A stretch of 64,000 bases of DNA from positions 496,001 to 560,000 of the forward strand of contig JAIXMG010000009.1 of assembly GCA_025201345.1 (NCBI GenBank), read 5' to 3'. The number at the start of each line of letters is the position of its first letter. Positions within the stretch are counted from its first letter, which is position 1. Source of the DNA: Thamnidium elegans (Eukaryota > Mucoromycota > Mucoromycetes > Mucorales > Mucoraceae). Positions 57,656-64,000 of this stretch are shown here, piece by piece. A program made the position numbers and the translations under genes. A model generated the notes under the pieces. It ran no database searches and was not told where the DNA came from. It saw only the letters and a list, made by a program, of their open reading frames with translations.

Positions 57656-60439
57656 ATAATCTATAATGTATGGTAAATAAATAAAAAAAAAAGGGAAATA
57701 AAAGGGGAAAGAACCAAAAAAAAAAAAAAAAAAGCACAATTTTTATTTTTGATCGGAGTCAAGCGAGCAACAGAGTAAAAGAAAAAAAGTTTCCCATCTT
57801 TTATTTGTCATGACTACACACTCCCTTTTTTTTTTTTTGGGGTTGAACGTTTTTTTTTTTTTATTTATTACTGCAGTTTCTCGGCTGTCATAATTTTTTG
57901 TACCCCTGTAAAAAAAAAATTAATAAATATAAAACTTATTTTTTATTTTTATTTATAATATATATAATTCATGGGAAAAAAAGAAAAAATAATAAAAAAA
58001 AAAAAATAGTAACTATAGACGCGGGTAAATTCTTCTGTATTTACTTCCATGTTTTATGTACACCTTTAAACAAATCAAATCATTGAAGCGCTAAACTGCG
58101 GAGAATAAATACTATAAGCTGATGTACATAGAACAGAACCCACTTAGTGCTTGCAAAAGCATTCTCTCTTCGACCGCGCTACATAACAATTCAACCTAAA
58201 AAATACAAGCTCGTCACAGGTTGAATTGACCAAAGACAAAACTACTGCGAAGGCTCAATTAAAATGGTTCCAAAAGTTAGCTGTGACATAGCCAAGTACA
58301 TGTGGAGGCAGTTTTCTCTTGTGAGCATTTATGGGCTCTAGATGCTCCGTCCTAATCGATGTATACTTCTCGAGCCATAAAATTTGGTGGTATGGGTGTA
58401 CTTTAATGATATTATTGAGAGCTGGATGAGTAGACCAATTCGTCTATGAATACAACTGTCAAAAGTTGGTAGGCAGCACAGACCTTCCCAAGTCTATTTG
58501 ATACTCAGTTAGTAAAATGTACATAAATCCTCCTCTTTTTACATCTTTTTTTTTTTTTTTTTTTTTTTTGAGAATAACTATATTTCTCGCTATATATTTT
58601 TTGAACTTTATAAACGATTGCTAAATGAAGTTTAGGGTTTTAATCTTGGAAAAAGAAAAGCTTTCATATCTTACTTTGACGTGCATTTTCGAAACGATTT
58701 TGTGAATAAGTGTATGGTTTTAATGCAATTATAAACGATTGCGTTATAGTTCCTTTTCTTTTCTTTTCAGTGAAGAACGAAAGAGAGAAAAATTCTTGAT
58801 GTATATTCTATTTACACCGTTCGGTGAAGAAAGAAAAAAAGAGGGAGAATATTTGATACACGCTCTATTTACGAGCTCGGAAAAAGATTTGTAATTATAA
58901 AAAAAAAACTTCTGACATATTACTTTACGCTTGTCTATTAACATTCATTCACCACAACCCTTACATCTCGCTAATAACCACATATATTGTACAATTTTAT
59001 TTTGCCCCCTTTGGTTGTCTCCCAAATGTCAAAAGTACATCCCCCACTTTTCTTTATCCTGATTTAGACGATTAAGCCAATATAAGGGTTCTAGTGTAAC
59101 AGCAACATTAGCATGTACTCATCTTGTGCAAAATAAACTGTTTATTTATAAGCGTAATCTAACTAACTGAGTTGCACACATAAAAACCTTTTTCTAGCCG
59201 GGTTTTAAAATCCTAAATACGCGGAAACATGTGCAGACCTTAATTTTTCTCGGTCCAATTTCCGACTGTAGAACAGTCTGCTTCGATTTTTTTGAAGTCT
59301 TCTAAAAATATATTAGGACGAATGACCATGTTTTTATTTAATCGTGTTTCACTGACGTTATACATTCCCTTTTCGTTGGGGTGGCTCCAAATTATTTTAT
59401 ATAATAAAAAAAGTTTACTTGTGATCACAAATGGTAACACCGGCTTTTATAATAGCCTTGGTTTCGTGTAGCTCTCTCTTTTTTAAAAAAGAAAGGTAGC
59501 AGTACAACGTCTTCCTTTACATTTAGCTTTTATGTCGTGTGTATTTGATTTGCATACAGGAACTAACATGGATTACATTAACTATGCGATGATCTAGTTA
59601 TGCTATTGCACATATATCACCATCCAAATAGTTTAGTAATTAGGAACTTGCCTATACAGTGTGTACATCATTAATGATTAAAGTTATTACTTGTAATACC
59701 ATTAATATTAGCTCTTTTAGCACTATAATTACCAATTACTTGTATTGTCGTCAAGGTCGTCTTTGCCACTACTAGCCCTGCTGCTTCTACTGTTATTGCT
59801 TTCTTCTTCGCTAGTAATGGCAGAAGAAGATTGCGTGTAACCAAGTCTCCGATTATTTTATTATTAAGCATTTGGTGTTTATTATAAAAGTAAATCATAA
59901 TTGTCTAGAGAAGAGTAATAATAGTATATAGAAAAAATGCAGTTGTAACAAGTTGTACTTTTACAAAAATGATTAAATAGTCGCATGAGAAAATGGACCC
60001 CTATTTTACCAACCTAAACTGTATTTTTAAAAAAAAAACTCTTTTTTTAACTGTGTATAATACCAGTAAGTATTTTTTTTTTACATGTACATCTTTAATA
60101 CATAAGTTCGAATAGGAAACGACGGTTTACTATCCAAGTTGTTTTCTTTTATCTATTTTTTGACAGCAAGTTTAGCGTCAATTGTTTTTAAACTACCAGA
60201 AACTTCACTGGTACGACGTTTGGATGAAGAACGATCAAACTTTTTACGCTTTTAAAAGAATAAATAAATTAGTATTCTCTACATAAATAATAACTCTATA
60301 TCATTAGAATAGCCACACAATGATTTTGTTATTAAAAAAAGACGGAGGGGAAAAAATTGCTCGAGTTTAAAGTATAATAGACCCTTTTTATTATTATTGT
60401 TACATGTTCAAGATATATATACATATTCTCTTTCTCTAT
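57656..60439. other. 2.8-kb gene-poor spacer with decayed coding fragments
   Basis: T-rich upstream region of pantothenate kinase, then a less AT-biased patch at 58085-58510. There the minus strand shows stop-interrupted coding-like text (NNIIKVHPYHQILWLEKYTS), probably a dead transposon. A T run of about 22 is at 58547-58569. Two related purine-rich segments lie at 58770-58790 and 58826-58850 (GTGAAGAA..GAAAGA...GAGAAAAT/GAGAATAT), a local imperfect duplication of about 55 bp. At 60165-60252 the minus strand encodes KRKKFDRSSSKRRTSEVSGS then LKTIDAKLAVKK before a stop. It follows a possible 3' splice site but has no visible upstream exon. Confidence 0.4.
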
Positions 60440-62639
60440 TTAATCTTCCTTCTTTTTGACAAGTCCGTTCTTTTTGTATTCCATCAATTCATCGCCAATA
60501 GCTTCAACGACACGGTGAAGATCAATTCTAGCTTGCTCTTCAGTGTCACCACGTAATTCAGAGTAGTACTTGATCTTGGGTTCAGTTCCACTAGTACGGA
60601 TAGTGAAAACAGTATTGTTTGCTAAACGGAAAGTGATCATTTCAGAAGAAGCAGAGACAGGAAGCGTAGGCTTATGATCCTCAGTAGTAGAATCATAACC
60701 CACAGTCAAATCTCTTACACCAGTCACTTGGTGACCTCCAATTTGCTTGGGATAATTCAACTTGCGTTCTTGTGCATTATCACCATAACGGATACGATCA
60801 AAGATCTTTTGAATCTTTACTTTATCATCACAAATAAAGTAAGAGTTTTCAGAAACAAAATAACCATACTTTTGATATAATTCTTCCAAGTATTGGTTAG
60901 CAGTAATACCACGCTTATAGAGTTGAACTGCCCATTCAGCAAAGAAACCTAAAGCACTAACACCGTCCTTATCCTTGACAATGTCACCAATAGTAAAACC
61001 AATAGCTTCTTCATAGGAAAATACAACACTTAATCCTTGCTTTTCAAGGTCCATGGCAGTGTTACCGATCCATTTAAATCCAGTCAAGGTGTCTACAAAC
61101 TTGAATCCTTCAACTTCACCCATACGACCTAAAAACTTGGAGGAGACGGTACTAGCGACCATTGCCAATTGCTCTGCGTGTTGAATTTGGGATTAGTGCA
61201 AAAACACTCTTCATTATTATTATGTCTTACCTGGCTTCTTTCCTGCTTGAATAGCTTTTTCGAATGAAGCAGCACCTAAAATAGAACCGATTTGATTACC
61301 AGTGAAAACAATCCATTCACCACTAATAAGACACGCAAAGAAAAAAAAATAAGTACATATATATATATATATATAAAGCACTAATATAATATGTATGCGT
61401 AACTTACTTGGGTTGCTTTTCAGCAATAGCAAGTCTATCAGCATCAGGATCATTGGCCAAAATAATACTGGCGCCAGACTTTTCAGCAGTTTGAATAGCT
61501 AAATTCAAAGAACCTTTACCTTCTTCAGGGTTAGGAAAAGCGACGGTAGGGAAATCAGGATCAGGTAAAAGTTGTTCCTGAACAGGTACGAAAGGAGGCA
61601 AGCCAAAGCATTCAAATGCACGTTTAGCAAAAGGAGCACCGACACCGTGCATAGCAGTATAAGCAAATTTGACAGTTGAAGCTTCGTTATCAGATTTATA
61701 TTTACATAATTCTGATACTTCCTCAAAGTAAGATTCAATAATGCCTTGGTCGGTAGGGTCACTAACTAAATCGCTGGTTGAAACAAGTTGCTTGTCCCAT
61801 CCCCAAGGTTGTAAATTGTTCAAGATGGTTTCGGCAATACCGGCATCGTGAGGTGGAATAATTTGGCAAGCGTTTTCCCAGTATACCTTGTAACCATTAT
61901 CATCTTTAGGGTTCTACAAAAAAAAAAAAAAAGTTAGATACCGAGAAAGCCTTTTTTTTTTAGGTGTACACTTACATGAGAAGCTGTAATCATAACACCA
62001 CCAGCAGCATTTAATTTTTTAATAGTATAAGGCTATAATGTACAAAGTAAGTTAACGAAAAAAAAAAAAAAGAGGGGGAATGCATAGATAGAGAATGAAA
62101 CTTACAACTAAAGGAGTGTGAACCAGTTCCTTGTAATACCAAACCTTAAATCCGCGTTGAATAAATGCAAATGCAGTTAAACGAGCAAAGTCATCAGAAT
62201 GATAACGATGATCGTGGCCAATAACGATACCTCTCTCCTTTGCATTTTCAACATTATTTTCAATATAAATAGCAAGACCCTGAGAAGCTTGAAGGACAGT
62301 TAAATCATTCATTCTTGAGAAACCAGCTTCCATTCTTGCACGAAGACCTTTTTTTTTGTGTTATTAAAAAAATGATATGATATTTTTTTTTATTATTATA
62401 AATTACCTGCTGTTCCAAATTCGATACGGTTTGAAAGTCGCTTATGAAGTTCTTGTGTATTATTTTCTTTTTGAAGTAACAAGATCTCATTGCGGGTTTC
62501 TTCATTCTAAAGGGACAGGAATAAGTATAAACATATAGATATATATACTATGTCACTTGTATTTTTTTTTTTTTTTTTTTTTACTTACTTGGTCAAGAGA
62601 AAGCCATTCTTGTACAAGTGCGTCAAGTGTGTTTGCCAT
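60440..62639 (-). CDS. Phosphoglucomutase/phosphopentomutase (PGM2 type)
   Basis: Seven exons (62639-62589, 62506-62407, 62347-62106, 62032-61976, 61913-61408, 61322-61231, 61173-60440) give 593 aa. It belongs to the alpha-D-phosphohexomutase family, interconverting sugar 1- and 5/6-phosphates in the cytosol. The PGM2/Pgm3 branch prefers ribose- and deoxyribose-phosphate. Key sites are the N-terminal IEFGTAGLRARM, the phosphoserine loop [20 protein letters not shown] (Ser about residue 149), the Mg-binding ANDPDADRLAIAE, the sugar-specificity loop SYEEAIGFTIGD and the phosphate-binding TIRTSGTEPKIKYY. Length is close to the roughly 600 aa of the branch and excludes ordinary PGM1 by loop sequence. 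An in-frame open extension reaches upstream to an ATG at 62948 (see findings). Confidence 0.94.
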
Positions 62640-63326
62640 TATATTTCGTTTTTTTAATAGAAAAAGGGAAAGGGAATACAGTAAAGAACTAAAACAATGC
62701 AAATAAAAGAAAAAATTTCGCACACTTTTTTTTTCTATTTTCCCGTCGGTGTTTTGAAAAAAACGGAAAAAGTCACACACAAAAGAACATGGAGCACGGC
62801 AGGTACCTGTATCTACAGCTGCAGTAATAAACTTGTTTATTTGGATCAATGGACCTACTAATCCGGGAATAGGCCTGTCTTTTGATTTTAACGATTGTTT
62901 CGGTGCAACAGAGAAAGCTCTTCGAAAAGTAAGCAACTTTAGAAACATTGTAAACTGTATAGAAAGCGACTCGCAAGTATAGACTACTAAAGAACCTCTT
63001 GATTTAAAACAAATCCATGTACTAACTTGTTCATCGTGGTACTTTTTTGACGTACTCTAGTTCACACTTTAACTAAATGAATTGATTACTATGCGTTACA
63101 ATATAACTGTCGTCAATTTAGATAACTCTGTCTTTTGAACTAGTTAATACAAACAAGCAGAACAATATCTATGCATTATTTACTTTACTTAATTATGTGT
63201 ACTTGGAGAAAAATACTAGAGTAAGCACCAAGAAACAATTATTACTGGATATATAATTTATCCAGCATCGTTTAATTCTCCCCCCTCTATTCTATATATA
63301 TTTTTTTTTTTCATTCTTTTTAGCAA
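62640..63326. promoter_or_regulatory. Divergent upstream region of PGM2-like and RCE1 genes
   Basis: Holds both promoters. On the minus strand it is open in the PGM frame up to an ATG at 62948. Ahead of RCE1 there is a CT-rich and TATATATA segment at 63272-63312 directly before the ATG at 63327. Confidence 0.4.
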
Positions 63327-64000
63327 ATGGCGATTGGAAAGGGATTGGCTAGTATAACTTGTGTTGGGTTTACCTGTTTGTATATATCAGGGTTTTACCT
63401 TTCAAAACAAACAGGTTTCCGTAATGACCCAAAGGTTATTAAAAGTCGTATGAAGGCAGTGATGGTAGCTTCATTTGTTTCGAGTTTAATCGTTTGGAAT
63501 TTAATAAGAGATGTACCGATCGCAACAGCATTGGGTTTAGAACGACCTAGTTTAGTTGTTGATATCATTAAACCGATTTTGCTCACCATGTCATTGTTTT
63601 TGGGACCGCTTTCGGTTATGTTTTTTGAACAAGAGTTGCCTTTTCAAAAGCACTTTAATATGGAAAAAGATGTATATAGTATATTTACTACTCTGTTAGG
63701 ACAACGTAATTATTTGGTGGGTCCTTTGACAGAGGAATTTGTGTTTCGAGCATGTATGATTGCAGTGTTACATCAAGCGAATTATTCGACAACGTATTTG
63801 ATTTTTGTTTCACCATTGTATTTTGGACTTGGTAAGTTTTTTTTTTTTTTGTATGTGTATTTTATGTAGTTGTTTTATATATGAATATAATAAATAGCGC
63901 ATTTACATCATGCTTGGGATAGTTATAATAAGATGGGTAGAACATCAACTGCTTTAAAGAATGCATTGTTTTCATCGTTATTTCAATTTGTATACACAAC
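63327..64000 (+). CDS. RCE1: CAAX prenyl protease 2 (Rce1), 3' end outside window
   Basis: Exon 1 (63327-63831) and the start of exon 2 (63898 to the window end) give about 202 aa of an Rce1 homologue. Rce1 is an ER-membrane glutamic-type endoprotease that removes the -aaX tripeptide from prenylated Ras/Rho proteins and a-factor-like peptides. The catalytic Glu pair is visible in LVGPLTEEFVFRACMIAVL, and the essential His after the splice in AHLHHAWDSY. Several hydrophobic segments fit multiple membrane spans (SITCVGFTCLYISGFYL, VASFVSSLIVWNLI, LLTMSLFLGPLSVMFF). Family length is about 280-330 aa, so roughly the last third lies beyond position 64000. Its substrates would include Rho-family GTPases such as those controlled by the RhoGAP encoded at 53.8-56.1 kb. 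Confidence 0.93.

Noticed and set aside
1..64000. CRISPR arrays, prokaryotic defence systems, operons or a biosynthetic cluster
   Set aside because: The gene structure is eukaryotic throughout. No regularly spaced direct repeats with unique spacers, and no co-oriented set of functionally linked enzymes, was found.

Overview
The window looks like nuclear DNA of an early-diverging filamentous fungus, most likely Mucoromycota (Mucorales-type). The evidence is very AT-rich intergenic DNA full of A and T homopolymers, genes split by many short GT-AG introns (mostly 50-100 bp), protein families expected of fungi (RAX2 polarity marker, MGM101, a DUF1746/Dsc4-like protein, neutral trehalase), and degraded LINE and MULE transposons. 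This assignment is inference: no rRNA or other marker gene is present. All multi-exon models were built by hand from splice consensus, frame continuity and recognisable family motifs.

Layout. 0.2-4.3 kb: secreted subtilisin-like protease and glutamate decarboxylase (+). 5.6-14.6 kb: MGM101 (-), a DUF2461 protein (+), a short divergent XPB-like helicase (-) and a very large membrane-anchored tandem amidohydrolase (-). 15.2-17.4 kb: mobile DNA, with a MITE-like element, a degraded LINE carrying an RVT zinc-binding tail, and a short foldback repeat in two opposed copies. 17.9-30.7 kb: MTR4 RNA-exosome helicase (+), a zinc-finger/SR-rich protein (+), a possible 46-aa micro-protein (+), a divergent nine-exon HSP70-like protein (-) and neutral trehalase (+). 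31-40.2 kb: gene-poor DNA with a dead MULE transposase, a frameshifted orphan gene, about 4.9 kb of very AT-rich DNA, and a conspicuous cluster of GATCTGATAA motifs. 40.2-56.1 kb: a large PPR protein (+), a DUF1746/Dsc4-like membrane protein (-), a type II membrane glycosyltransferase-like protein (-), an HNH protein related to the C-terminus of EXD2 (-), a RAX2-like polarity protein with a C-terminal SH3 domain (-), and an SH3-WW-PH-RhoGAP (+). 56.2-64 kb: pantothenate kinase (-), a gene-poor stretch, phosphoglucomutase/phosphopentomutase (-), and the 5' part of the RCE1 CAAX protease (+), cut by the window end.

How the genes relate. There is no operon-like logic; neighbours are functionally mixed as usual in fungi. 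Loose themes are mitochondrial genetics (MGM101, PPR), carbon and cofactor metabolism (trehalase, PGM, PanK, GAD), polarised growth and Rho signalling (RAX2, RhoGAP, and RCE1, which processes CAAX proteins such as Rho GTPases), and RNA/DNA helicases. The most unusual observations are three micro-exons (17, 8 and 11 nt), the GATA-type motif cluster at 38.6-39.8 kb, the core-only XPB paralogue, the HSP70-like protein that has lost its nucleotide-binding loops, the catalytically degenerate second half of the amidohydrolase, and SH3 domains on RAX2 and the RhoGAP. I did not find a coherent new multi-gene system (no CRISPR, defence island or biosynthetic cluster).
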